Below, one piece after another: positions 18,126 through 26,697 of a DNA stretch of 64,000 nucleotides. Position 1 is the first letter of the stretch. Every line of letters starts with the position of its first letter. The stretch is from NCBI GenBank assembly GCA_030263665.1, contig SZPK01000014.1, positions 1 to 64,000 of the forward strand. Reading direction: 5' to 3'. Both the position numbers and the translations under genes were made by a program. Source of the DNA: Villigracilis sp024434165. Lineage in GTDB: Bacteria > Chloroflexota > Anaerolineae > Anaerolineales > Villigracilaceae. Under the pieces are notes generated by a model. That model ran no database searches, was not told where the DNA came from, and was given only the letters and a program-made list of their open reading frames with translations.

Positions 18126-19592
18126 TTATTTTCTCAGTATGACGGCGGTTTCGTCTTCGTACAGGGTCTGCCAGCCCTTTTCCTGCGCGAGTGCGCCTGC
18201 CAGATCGGAACCGCTTTCGATAACCGCCCATTCGATGCGGTAGGCGTTCATTAACTCCTCCCAGCCTTCGCTCATGGTGAGGATGGTTTCGTAGTCCATC
18301 GTCACTTCGCCGGTCACGTCGGCGACACTATCCACGAACGTCTTTTGCGGGTAAAGGGAAAACGCCAGATAACCGCCCCAATTGAGGTCGTTGAACATGC
18401 GCCCTTCCTGCGGGTTGGATGCAAGCCACGCCGCCGCCTTGACGGGGAAGGTGTCCGGGTCGAATTTGTAGAGTGCGGAAGCCGGCGGCGATGTAAGAAC
18501 AAGAACCGTCAATGCAATTGAAACGGCAGCGGGATACAAGGAGCCGGCGATTTTATTTTCGATCCCTGCAAGCGTATTTTCCAGCCTGTGGATGATTTTC
18601 AGGTTTCTCGTTTCGGAGAGCGTTTCCGCCAAAACAAAAGGTGCAGCGATGCCGTAAAGATGGATGTTGCGAAACGCCATCAGACTCATGGCGGTGAAGC
18701 CCGCGAGCAGCAAGCCCTGCCCGGCGGAAAGTTTCTCCCGTTTGAACGCCAGCAGGAAAATGGAAAAGGCGATGAAAGCCAGCAGGATTCGCATCTCCGG
18801 CAGTTGAAAGTTTGGCGCGTTCGCTTCCAGCATACGGGACATCAGGTACTGGTTGTTGACGAATCCCAGGATGCTGGTCCATGAACCTGCCCCGCCGGGA
18901 TTGAGCAGGCTTGCAAGGACGGATAAGATCAACGCCAGCCACAAGCGTTTGCCGAGGGCGGTATCCGCATTTTTCGGGTCGAAGAGATATTCCACCGCCC
19001 AGCCCGCCGCAAACGCGAGCAGCGCCAGCACGCCCGCGATGAAAACCCCATGCAGGTTGCTCCACAGAATCATCAAAGCCGGGAACTGCCAAATGGATGT
19101 TTTCTCGCCGCGCCGCAATTCGTCCGCCCAGATGAGCCAGACCGCCAGCAGAAACATGGAGAACAAATGCGGGCGGATCGCCCAGTTGAGCGAAGTGATT
19201 GCGGCGCCCCAGCCGACGAGAAAAAGAATGGGCAGCCGCAGGGAAAATCGTTTTACAAGATAGCCATAGGAAACATGGAATGTGCTTGCAAGCAGGATTG
19301 CGGAAAGCAAAACCAGCCCCTTCAAGCCGGCGGCGGCGTGGACAAGATGGTAAACGACCTGCGCCAGCCATTCATGCGAAACGTACTGCCTGCCCTCGTA
19401 GGGGTAGATCAGCGGCTCGGTGTTTGGCACGGCTTTATTTTCAAGGATGATCCTTCCAAAAAGAAGGTGCCTCGGAAGGTCGCCGTCGAGGTTGATCATG
19501 CGGTTTCCGAGCAGGAGGATGGCAAGGAATAGCGCGATAAAGAAAATGTCTTGCAGGCGCGGAAGGAATTTGATGATTCGCGTTGAATTCAT
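18126..19592 (-). CDS. Polytopic membrane protein of a conserved GT-C-like family
   Basis: 488 residues, about eleven helices and a C-terminal soluble domain (about 375-488). The first loop has NLDGDLPRHLLFGRI and then the recognisable EPLIYPYEGRQYVSHEWLAQ. The late motif NDLNWGGYLAFSLYPQKTFVDS precedes the end. This pattern belongs to a widespread uncharacterised membrane family found beside glycosyltransferases; no enzymatic role is proven. It is first in the leftward three-gene unit. An extended -10 (TGTTAAAAT) ends 9 bases before the ATG, so the mRNA is nearly leaderless. Confidence 0.7.
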   Translation of the reverse strand: MNSTRIIKFLPRLQDIFFIALFLAILLLGNRMINLDGDLPRHLLFGRIILENKAVPNTEPLIYPYEGRQYVSHEWLAQVVYHLVHAAAGLKGLVLLSAILLASTFHVSYGYLVKRFSLRLPILFLVGWGAAITSLNWAIRPHLFSMFLLAVWLIWADELRRGEKTSIWQFPALMILWSNLHGVFIAGVLALLAFAAGWAVEYLFDPKNADTALGKRLWLALILSVLASLLNPGGAGSWTSILGFVNNQYLMSRMLEANAPNFQLPEMRILLAFIAFSIFLLAFKREKLSAGQGLLLAGFTAMSLMAFRNIHLYGIAAPFVLAETLSETRNLKIIHRLENTLAGIENKIAGSLYPAAVSIALTVLVLTSPPASALYKFDPDTFPVKAAAWLASNPQEGRMFNDLNWGGYLAFSLYPQKTFVDSVADVTGEVTMDYETILTMSEGWEELMNAYRIEWAVIESGSDLAGALAQEKGWQTLYEDETAVILRK

Positions 19593-19601
19593 ACGGCTCG
19601 G

Positions 19602-19610
19602 ATTTTAACA
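19602..19610 (-). promoter_or_regulatory. Extended -10 promoter for the leftward membrane-protein unit
   Basis: On the - strand TGTTAAAAT ends 9 bases before the ATG at 19592. It lies directly in the T-rich tail of the sigA terminator, so the terminator and the next promoter share sequence. Confidence 0.5.
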
Positions 19611-19641
19611 GAAAACAGCCCCGGGCTTTTGCCGGGGGCTG
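19611..19641 (-). terminator. Intrinsic terminator of the primary sigma factor gene
   Basis: On the - strand CAGCCCCCGG-CAAAAGC-CCGGGGCTG folds with a single bulge and is followed by TTTTCTGTT. It lies just past the sigma factor stop codon. Confidence 0.8.
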
Positions 19642-19647
19642 TCTGGT

Positions 19648-20862
<1,215 letters not shown>

Positions 20863-20911
20863 TCACACATCCAGTTTTATGGTAATGAGTTGTCTTACAA
20901 TTCACAAAGTT

Positions 20912-20940
20912 AGAATACACTTTTTTGTGCCGAAAAGCAA
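20912..20940 (-). promoter_or_regulatory. Promoter of sigA
   Basis: On the - strand TTGCTT and TATTCT are separated by exactly 17 bases, about 50 bases upstream of the ATG at 20862. Confidence 0.6.
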
Positions 20941-20980
20941 TAGGTTTCGGGTTTTCAGATGCTTTGCAATGTTTTTGTAT

Positions 20981-21014
20981 TACGGCTGTCTGGAGGATGA
21001 TCCAGACAGCCGTA
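20981..21014 (-). terminator. Perfect 14-bp hairpin after the GldG/DUF4340 operon
   Basis: TACGGCTGTCTGGA and TCCAGACAGCCGTA pair perfectly around a six-base loop, just past the stop at 21019. No T-run follows on the - strand, so it may rely on Rho or act as a 3'-end stabiliser. Its position fits the end of the ABC operon and separates it from the sigA promoter. Confidence 0.6.
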
Positions 21015-21018
21015 TGGG

Positions 21019-21732
21019 TTAAGGAGTGGGCGTGGCTTCCGGGGTGGCGGTCGCTTCCGCAGTTGGTATCAGCGTGGGCGTGGATGTGGATGTGGGTTCC
21101 TCGGTCGCTTCGGGTGTGGCAGTTGCCAGGTAGGGCGGGGAACTCACCAGGTTGGTGAGCGCCTCGATTCCGTCCAGCGAGACGATATACATTTTGTCGT
21201 CCATCCGCACGTAGTAGCCGCTGTTGGTTGGCGTCACGCTTCCGACTTCAAGCACGCCGCTCGTCCCATCTTCGAATTCAACCGTGATGACGAACGCGGG
21301 CTGATCGAGACCGAAGACTTCCGGTTCGCCCTCGATCTCGCTTGTGATGAGCAAAGCCCCAACCTGGGACGCCGCCGCCTCCGCCAACCCCTGGTCTGCT
21401 TCTGATTCATCGGGCTGGGTCAACACCCAGGCGTTTTCCTCATCCCGCTCCAGCCGGACGGTTTCACCTTCCGCCGGCTTGACCTCGATGCTCGTGACCA
21501 GGCTGGTGGAATCAAAGAGGAACGCCGGTTCGCTGGTGGACGCGGCTTCCGCTTCCTCGTCCGTTTGAATGGGATTGTAGTTCAGGTAAATTGCCGCGCC
21601 GAGGACCGCCGCGAAGACGATCAGCGTGATCCACGTTCCGAGGCGGAAAACGGGCTTGGCTGGCTGCGCGGGAGCCGCCTCCCTGGTTCGTTTGGTGCGG
21701 GTTTTTGTTGGTTTCGTCGCTTTACGAGCCAT
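21019..21732 (-). CDS. Membrane-anchored DUF4340-like protein of a GldG-type ABC system
   Basis: 237 residues. A basic, Lys/Thr-rich cytoplasmic start (1-30), one transmembrane helix (about 31-50), then an external domain (about 65-200) with the DUF4340 look (WVLTQPDESEADQ, GLDQPAFVITVEFEDG, YYVRMDDKMYIVSL). A Thr/Pro/Glu-rich tail (about 203-237) ends the protein. DUF4340 proteins regularly follow GldG-type ABC auxiliary genes, as here, where the start is 6 bases after the GldG-like stop. The function of the set outside Bacteroidota gliding is unknown. Confidence 0.8.
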   Translation of the reverse strand: MARKATKPTKTRTKRTREAAPAQPAKPVFRLGTWITLIVFAAVLGAAIYLNYNPIQTDEEAEAASTSEPAFLFDSTSLVTSIEVKPAEGETVRLERDEENAWVLTQPDESEADQGLAEAAASQVGALLITSEIEGEPEVFGLDQPAFVITVEFEDGTSGVLEVGSVTPTNSGYYVRMDDKMYIVSLDGIEALTNLVSSPPYLATATPEATEEPTSTSTPTLIPTAEATATPEATPTP

Positions 21733-21738
21733 ACTTCA

Positions 21739-23352
21739 TTAACCTTTCCTGCGGCGCGCGATCCAGGCGGAGATGCCGAAGAACACTACCATGCCCGGCA
21801 GGACGATCACCGTCAGGAGCACAAGGATCAGGAAATTCAAATTGTTCGGCGCGATGAAGATGCGCTGGGTCTGCGGACGGGTGGTGATGTTCAACAGGTT
21901 TTCCTGTTCCGCCGCCCAATCCACGGAGTTGATGAACATATTGCCGTTGCCGTACACATCGAAGTTGATGTCAATGGCAAAGAGCGAGTTGCCGTACACG
22001 ACCACGCGCCCGCCGGTCTCGGTGTTTTCACCCGCCACCGCAAGATACAACGGGCCCTGCGTGTCGGCTGCGGGGTCGTTGGAAAGTTGTTCGCTGTTCA
22101 GGTCCGTTTCGCCCCAGGCGCTTTCGATGGTGCTGATGAGCCAGGTTTGAACGATGCCTTCCTTTTCGGAGGAAATGCTGAGACTGCGCGCCTGCGGCAT
22201 CACCACGATCAGGCTGCTCGTCAGGTTTTGGGTGATGGCGTGGTTCGGGTTGTAGAGCGAAGAGACCGCCTGGAAGGGATTCTGCGAACTGGCGGGGTCA
22301 ATGACCACGTCTTCATTGAGTTTGATGCCCCACTCGCGGACGAGGTATGCGGCGAGCGGGTCGTTGGCGGTTCCAAATTCCGTGAAGAAGCGCGGGTCTT
22401 CGAGGACGACGAGCGAGCCGCCGTTATCCACATACGTTTTCAGCAGTTCCACTTCCTCTTTGCTGACAGGTTTTTGGGGACCCGCAATCACAATCGCGTA
22501 GGCATCTTCGGGGATGACCGGATCGGTGAGCAGGTTGAGAGGATTGACGGTGTAGTTCTTCGCTTCCAGCGTGCTTTTGGCAATGGAATAACTCAGGTCG
22601 CCGCCGGGTTCCAGGGTCATTTCGCCGTGCCCTTGCAGGAAGTAGATCGCGCGCGCTTCCGGGCTGATGAGCCGCACCATCGTGCGGACGAGTTCCGTCT
22701 CGCTGGCGTAGGAGGCGATCTCCTTTTTATCGCCCATCTGGAGCAGAATCTTCCCGTCGCCGGTGATGCCCGCTTCGCGTGCCGCCACCGGGTCGAGGTC
22801 CGGGTTGACAAAGTCGTAATCGAATTTGCCGTTGCTGTTGTCCTTGAATTTCTTGAGCAAATCCTCGGCGGAACTGAAATCGAGGTTGTCGGTGTAGAAC
22901 GCGGTGGCGGTTACGTCATCCGGCAGGGTGGCGAGGATCTGCAGGGTCTCCTGGGAGAGCGTGTTCGATTGATCTGCCGTGAGATCCCACGGAGCGCCGA
23001 ACAGACTCTGGTTTTTGTAGACGATGTAATTGACTGCGACCAGGATGCCGACAAAAGCCAGGGTGAGGATCAGCGAATTGGAGCCGTAACGTGCCTGGCG
23101 TCCGGTAACGAGGCGGCGAATGCTGTCCGGCGACAGGAAGGCATACATGCCCAGTCCGATGAAGAGCAGTCCGACGCTGACCTGCAGGGCGATGTTAAGA
23201 GCGTTCTGTTGGGCTTCTTCCAGGTTGAACATGCCAATCCCGGTCAGGGCATTGGCGGAAGCGACCAGTCCTGTGGAAATACAGGCAAGCAGGGCGACGA
23301 TCAGCCCGATGAATGCGTACTTTGCGTATGGATTTTTCTTTTTGCCAGCCAT
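21739..23352 (-). CDS. GldG-like ABC transporter auxiliary protein
   Basis: About 537 residues. N-terminal helices (about 12-32 and 38-60, and another near 85-105) precede a large external GldG/ABC_transp_aux domain (for example YFLQGHGEMTLEP, AIVIAGPQKPVSKEEVELL, VDNGGSLVVLEDPRF). A single helix near the C-terminus (about 507-530) is followed by a basic tail. I place the start at 23352 because GGAG lies 9 bases upstream and the ATG overlaps the permease stop by one base (TAATG); an ATG at 23361 is possible. It probably works with the two genes before it. Such sets are linked to gliding only in Bacteroidota, so no substrate is claimed. Confidence 0.85.
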   Translation of the reverse strand: MAGKKKNPYAKYAFIGLIVALLACISTGLVASANALTGIGMFNLEEAQQNALNIALQVSVGLLFIGLGMYAFLSPDSIRRLVTGRQARYGSNSLILTLAFVGILVAVNYIVYKNQSLFGAPWDLTADQSNTLSQETLQILATLPDDVTATAFYTDNLDFSSAEDLLKKFKDNSNGKFDYDFVNPDLDPVAAREAGITGDGKILLQMGDKKEIASYASETELVRTMVRLISPEARAIYFLQGHGEMTLEPGGDLSYSIAKSTLEAKNYTVNPLNLLTDPVIPEDAYAIVIAGPQKPVSKEEVELLKTYVDNGGSLVVLEDPRFFTEFGTANDPLAAYLVREWGIKLNEDVVIDPASSQNPFQAVSSLYNPNHAITQNLTSSLIVVMPQARSLSISSEKEGIVQTWLISTIESAWGETDLNSEQLSNDPAADTQGPLYLAVAGENTETGGRVVVYGNSLFAIDINFDVYGNGNMFINSVDWAAEQENLLNITTRPQTQRIFIAPNNLNFLILVLLTVIVLPGMVVFFGISAWIARRRKG

Positions 23353-24098
23353 TAGCGCCATCTCCGAATTTCGATTGCGGTGGTGCCGATGAACAAGCCC
23401 AACGCCGTGAGGCTCAGGTAGTAGGTGATGCCCGCCAGGGTCATCGAGCCGCTGTTCATGTTCTGTGCGAAGTGAAAGGAAAGGCTGAGATAATTGAGGA
23501 ATTCGCCGCCTCCCTGCAGGAACTGGACGGGCAGGCTGATCATGAACCACAGGAAGAAGAACAGCCCAAGCGTGACGAAATACGCGGCGAACTGGTTGGT
23601 GAACAGCGCCGAAATTCCCACGCCCAGCGCCAGCATCGCCGCGCAGACGAGGACCAGACCAATATAGGAAGAGATCATCAACTTCCAGTCAATGCCCGGC
23701 GTGACGAGGTTCTCCAGAATGATCGGAAAGACAAGCGTGACCAGCGCGATGGAGAGGACGAACATCATCGCGCCCAGCCATTTTCCAGCCACCAGTTCAA
23801 AGTCGCGCACGGGGGCGGTGAGCATCAGTTCGAGCGTGCCCATGCGGGCTTCGTCCGAGAGCAGGCGCATGGTGAGCGCCGGGCTGAGGAACACCATCAG
23901 GAAGACGAACAGCCAGTTGGTGGGGGTGCCGTCCGGCGCGCCGCCGCCGCCCATAAAGGCGCTTTGGGCGCTGTTCAACAGAATCAGGGAGAAGTAAATG
24001 CCCAGCGGCAGGAGGATGGCGAACGCCACCACATACGCCAGCGGGCTGTTGAAGTAGTTATCGTATTCGCGTTTTGCGATTGTCCAGATGTTTCTCAT
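23352..24098 (-). CDS. ABC-2 type permease, GldF-like
   Basis: 248 residues with six hydrophobic helices. It begins with the cytoplasmic MRNIWTIAKREYDNYFNSPLAY typical of GldF/NosY-type permeases, and contains LLSDEARMGTLELMLTAPV, the conserved coupling segment. It pairs with the ATPase encoded 12 bases upstream and overlaps the GldG-like gene by one base, so the complex is ATPase, permease and external auxiliary protein. The start has AGAGGGAAGACC upstream. Substrate unknown. Confidence 0.9.
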   Translation of the reverse strand: MRNIWTIAKREYDNYFNSPLAYVVAFAILLPLGIYFSLILLNSAQSAFMGGGGAPDGTPTNWLFVFLMVFLSPALTMRLLSDEARMGTLELMLTAPVRDFELVAGKWLGAMMFVLSIALVTLVFPIILENLVTPGIDWKLMISSYIGLVLVCAAMLALGVGISALFTNQFAAYFVTLGLFFFLWFMISLPVQFLQGGGEFLNYLSLSFHFAQNMNSGSMTLAGITYYLSLTALGLFIGTTAIEIRRWR

Positions 24099-24109
24099 GG
24101 TCTTCCCTC

Positions 24110-25033
24110 TTATTTCTTCCTTGAGTCGTCGGTCAGCTCGAGGAAGATTTCCTCCAGGCTCATGCCGAGCGGGCGCAGTTCCAGCAGGTCGTAGCCGTCC
24201 TTGATGACCTGTTTGGCGACTTCGGGACGCAGGTCCTTGCCGGAAGAGAACTCGAATTCCACCGCGCCGTCTTCGTGGGTTTCCACCCGCTGAACGCCCT
24301 TGACCTTCTTGATGGTGTCGGCGAGTTCATCCGCCTCGCCGCGCACGCGCACGATCACGCGCTCCGCGCCGAGCAGGCGGGCTTGCAGGTTTTCGGTCGT
24401 ATCTTCGGCGACGATCTTGCCTTTGTTGATGATCAGCACGCGGTCGCAGAGGTTTTGCGCTTCGTACAACAGATGCGTGGAAAGCAGGACGGTGCGCTCC
24501 TTGCCGATCTCGCGGATGAGTTCGCGCACTTCCACCACCTGCCCCGGGTCGAGACCGATTGTCGGCTCGTCGAGGATCAGGACTTCCGGTCTGTGCAGAA
24601 GCGCCTGAGCCAGTCCCACCCGCTGGCGCATCCCTTTGGAAAGATTGCCGATGTAACCGTTGGCGCGGTCAATCAATCCCACCATATCCAGCACTTCCTC
24701 GGCGCGGTCGTCCACGTTGGGAATGTGGCGCAGTTCGCCCATGAATTTCAGATAATCGAAGACGATCATGTCGTTGTAGAGCGGAACCGTCTCCGGCAGG
24801 TAGCCGACGCGCCTGCGGACTTCGAGCGATTCCTCGACCACGTCATAACCGGCGACAATCGCCTCGCCGTCGGTGGGGGGCATGTACCCTGTGAGGATGC
24901 GCATGGTGGTGGTTTTCCCGGCGCCGTTCGGTCCGAGGAAGCCCACGATCTCTCCCTGCTGAGCGTCAAAGTTCAAGTTGTGGATGGCGCGCCGGGCGCC
25001 GTAGTCCTTTGTGAGACCACTAACTTTGATCAT
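24110..25033 (-). CDS. ABC transporter ATP-binding protein, GldA-like
   Basis: 307 residues. The nucleotide-binding domain (1-220) has Walker A GPNGAGKTTT, signature NLSKGMRQRVGLAQAL, Walker B VLILDEPTIGLDP, and the switch His in LLSTHLLYEA. An extra C-terminal domain (about 225-307, RVRGEADELADTIKKVKG) is typical of the GldA/CcmA-like exporters. It powers the permease encoded next. CAAGGAGAGGC supports the ATG at 25033. First gene of the four-gene operon with its own promoter and a structured leader. Confidence 0.93.
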   Translation of the reverse strand: MIKVSGLTKDYGARRAIHNLNFDAQQGEIVGFLGPNGAGKTTTMRILTGYMPPTDGEAIVAGYDVVEESLEVRRRVGYLPETVPLYNDMIVFDYLKFMGELRHIPNVDDRAEEVLDMVGLIDRANGYIGNLSKGMRQRVGLAQALLHRPEVLILDEPTIGLDPGQVVEVRELIREIGKERTVLLSTHLLYEAQNLCDRVLIINKGKIVAEDTTENLQARLLGAERVIVRVRGEADELADTIKKVKGVQRVETHEDGAVEFEFSSGKDLRPEVAKQVIKDGYDLLELRPLGMSLEEIFLELTDDSRKK

Positions 25034-25076
25034 TGCCTCTCCTTGTAAAAATTGTGAAAATGGCGGTATCGCAAAT

Positions 25077-25106
25077 AAAAGACACAGCCCTAGGGCGGTG
25101 CCTTTT
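25077..25106 (-). promoter_or_regulatory. Terminator-like leader hairpin, possible attenuator of the ABC operon
   Basis: On the - strand AAAAGGCACCGCCC and GGGCTGTGTCTTTT pair at 13 of 14 positions (one G-U) and are followed by ATTTG. It lies between the predicted transcription start (near 25113) and the ATG at 25033, so the operon mRNA would fold it right after initiation. No ligand domain or leader peptide was recognised. Confidence 0.5.
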
Positions 25107-25119
25107 TATACCGCTGAAT

Positions 25120-25149
25120 ACTATACAATATCTGAATAATCGAAGTCAA
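25120..25149 (-). promoter_or_regulatory. Promoter of the GldA/F/G-like ABC operon
   Basis: On the - strand TTGACT and TATAGT are separated by 18 bases, with a predicted start near 25113, about 80 bases before the first ATG. A second TTGACA lies slightly upstream (25156-25161, reverse strand) but is too far from the -10. Confidence 0.6.
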
Positions 25150-25196
25150 GCGGGTTGTCAACTTCTAATCCAACGCTAATCTGGAAGCGGCTGCGC

Positions 25197-25202
25197 TATA
25201 AT
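25197..25202 (+). promoter_or_regulatory. -10 element for leaderless alaX gene
   Basis: A perfect TATAAT ends 6 bases before the ATG at 25209, with no room for a ribosome binding site. The -35 region is weak. Confidence 0.55.
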
Positions 25203-25208
25203 TGCCGC

Positions 25209-25928
25209 ATGACCGAACTTCTCTATCAAACCGATTCGTATCTCAAAGAGTTTCCCGCTGCCGTCACCCGTGTGGATGCCGAAACTCGCGCCGTCCTCCT
25301 CGATCGTTCTGCGTTTTACCCCGGCGGGGGCGGCCAGCCCTGCGATTTTGGGACGCTGGAAGTGAACGGCGTCGTATATCCGGTGGAAAAAGTTAAGAAG
25401 CAGGGCAGTGACGTGCTGCACTTTCTCGGCGGGAATGAGCCGTTGCCCGCTCCCGGCTCCGCAGCACACGGGACCCTGGACTGGGTGCGGCGATACCAAC
25501 TGATGCGCACTCATAGCGCTTTGCACATTCTGTGCGGGACGGTCTTCCGCGATTACGGGGCAAAGGTCACCGGCGGCGACATGGAGCCGCTCAAAGGACG
25601 CATGGATTTTGAATTCGAGACCATGCGCGGGGAGTTGGTGCGTGAAATCGAAACGGCGGTCAACTTTGAGGTCCAGCAAAGACGCGAAATTCGGGTGCGC
25701 ATCCTGCCGCGCGAAGAGGCGTTCCAAATCCCCGACCTCATCCGCACGAAGATCAACCTGCTGCCCGAGGGCATTCTGCAAGTCCGCACGGTGGAGATCG
25801 TCGGTCTCGACCTGCAAGCCGACGGCGGGACGCACGTGTCGAACACCTCGGAGGTGGGCAAAATCAAGGTGGTGGATTACAAGAGCAAGGGCGCCATCAA
25901 CAAACGGATTTACATCGAGGTGGAATAG
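25209..25928 (+). CDS. AlaX-type alanyl-tRNA editing protein
   Basis: 239 residues. A free-standing relative of the alanyl-tRNA synthetase editing domain that hydrolyses Ser- or Gly-tRNA(Ala). Visible signatures are FYPGGGGQPCD, the zinc-binding HSALH pair (RTHSALHIL), and GGTHVSNTSEVG near the end. The Cys that often precedes this last motif as a zinc ligand is Asp here (QADGGTHV), a variant I also know from other bacterial AlaX proteins. Its size, about 240, fits the intermediate AlaX class. I chose the ATG at 25209 because it directly follows a perfect -10 box; an upstream in-frame ATG at 25155 would put the promoter inside the gene. Confidence 0.9.
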   Translation: MTELLYQTDSYLKEFPAAVTRVDAETRAVLLDRSAFYPGGGGQPCDFGTLEVNGVVYPVEKVKKQGSDVLHFLGGNEPLPAPGSAAHGTLDWVRRYQLMRTHSALHILCGTVFRDYGAKVTGGDMEPLKGRMDFEFETMRGELVREIETAVNFEVQQRREIRVRILPREEAFQIPDLIRTKINLLPEGILQVRTVEIVGLDLQADGGTHVSNTSEVGKIKVVDYKSKGAINKRIYIEVE

Positions 25929-25963
25929 CCCAAATTGGGGAGGGAGATTTCCCGCCGGTGTTG

Positions 25964-25969
25964 TATAAT
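25964..25969 (+). promoter_or_regulatory. -10 element of the small lipoprotein gene
   Basis: A perfect TATAAT lies 43 bases before the ATG at 26013. No convincing -35 partner was found. Confidence 0.4.
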
Positions 25970-26012
25970 GACCGAAACTGCTATCTGATAAAAAAAACAA
26001 AGGAGAATGCAA

Positions 26013-26426
26013 ATGAAATCGAAGAAATTTACGGTTTTGCTGGCTGTGCTTGCCCTGGTTGCTGCACAGCTGGCGTGCGCGCTCGGCGAACCGACGTTGA
26101 GCAACGTCCGCACGGCGAAGGATGCCGACGGCGTCCAGACTACAAGCACGTTCGGCGCGTTCGATACGGTGTATGTGGTCAGCGACCTGAGCAACGGCGT
26201 GGCGGGCAATATCATCACCTCCAAGTGGTTTGCGGAAAACGTGGATGGCGTGGATCCGAATTTCCTGATTGACGAAGCCGACATCAACGTGACCGAAGAA
26301 TCCTTCAACGGTACCATTTACTTCTACTTCGAGCCCCCCACAGACGGCTGGCCCACAGGCACGTACCGCGTCGAAGTGTATTTCAACGGCGCGCTGACGG
26401 GCACGGTCAACTTCTCGGTGCAATAG
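26013..26426 (+). CDS. Small secreted lipoprotein-like protein
   Basis: 137 residues from the second of two near-adjacent ATGs; AAAGGAG sits 7 bases before this one but only 1 base before the ATG at 26007. Residues 1-21 are a signal peptide ending in a Cys (AAQLAC, Cys20-22), a loose lipobox because the -3 residue is Gln. The remaining domain is beta-rich (TVYVVSDLSN, GTIYFYFEPPTDGWPTGTYRVEVYFNG) and looks like a small Ig-like sandwich. Family not recognised. A single-gene unit with its own -10 box and a strong terminator. Confidence 0.7.
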   Translation: MKSKKFTVLLAVLALVAAQLACALGEPTLSNVRTAKDADGVQTTSTFGAFDTVYVVSDLSNGVAGNIITSKWFAENVDGVDPNFLIDEADINVTEESFNGTIYFYFEPPTDGWPTGTYRVEVYFNGALTGTVNFSVQ

Positions 26427-26446
26427 TTTTTGATTTTGTTCGAGAG

Positions 26447-26480
26447 AGCGGTCATCAGAAATGGTGACCGCTTTTTGTTT
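26447..26480 (+). terminator. Intrinsic terminator of the small lipoprotein gene
   Basis: AGCGGTCA and TGACCGCT pair perfectly around a ten-base loop, followed by TTTTGTTTT. A classical Rho-independent terminator. Confidence 0.85.
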
Positions 26481-26667
26481 TGGGATGGGTCGAAATCAGT
26501 GATTATGCCCGTAGTAGGGCGCGATAGCACCTCGCCCATCAGCAGTGCGGCGTACCCTTTTGGCGGCGGGTGCAGCCGCTTTTTGCCCAAACGACTGAAG
26601 CCGTTCCTGCGTTTTCGTGATCTATTGATTTTGCCTCTCTCCGAACGCGCGGAGTCCATGTCTGTTT

Positions 26668-26676
26668 TGGTAAAAT
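26668..26676 (+). promoter_or_regulatory. Extended -10 promoter of the cystathionine beta-synthase gene
   Basis: TGGTAAAAT (TGN plus TAAAAT) ends 21 bases before the ATG at 26698. The leader holds AAGGAGAGAG as ribosome binding site. Confidence 0.5.
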
Positions 26677-26697
26677 ACCCCCAACCAAGGAGAGAGA

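Noticed and set aside
21565..23355. 596-codon open frame on the + strand, opposite the GldG-like gene
   Set aside because: Antisense shadow of a real gene with third-position GC bias; no recognisable motif.
21019..25033. Gliding motility system
   Set aside because: Only the ABC part is present and no other gliding genes lie nearby, so no motility role is claimed.
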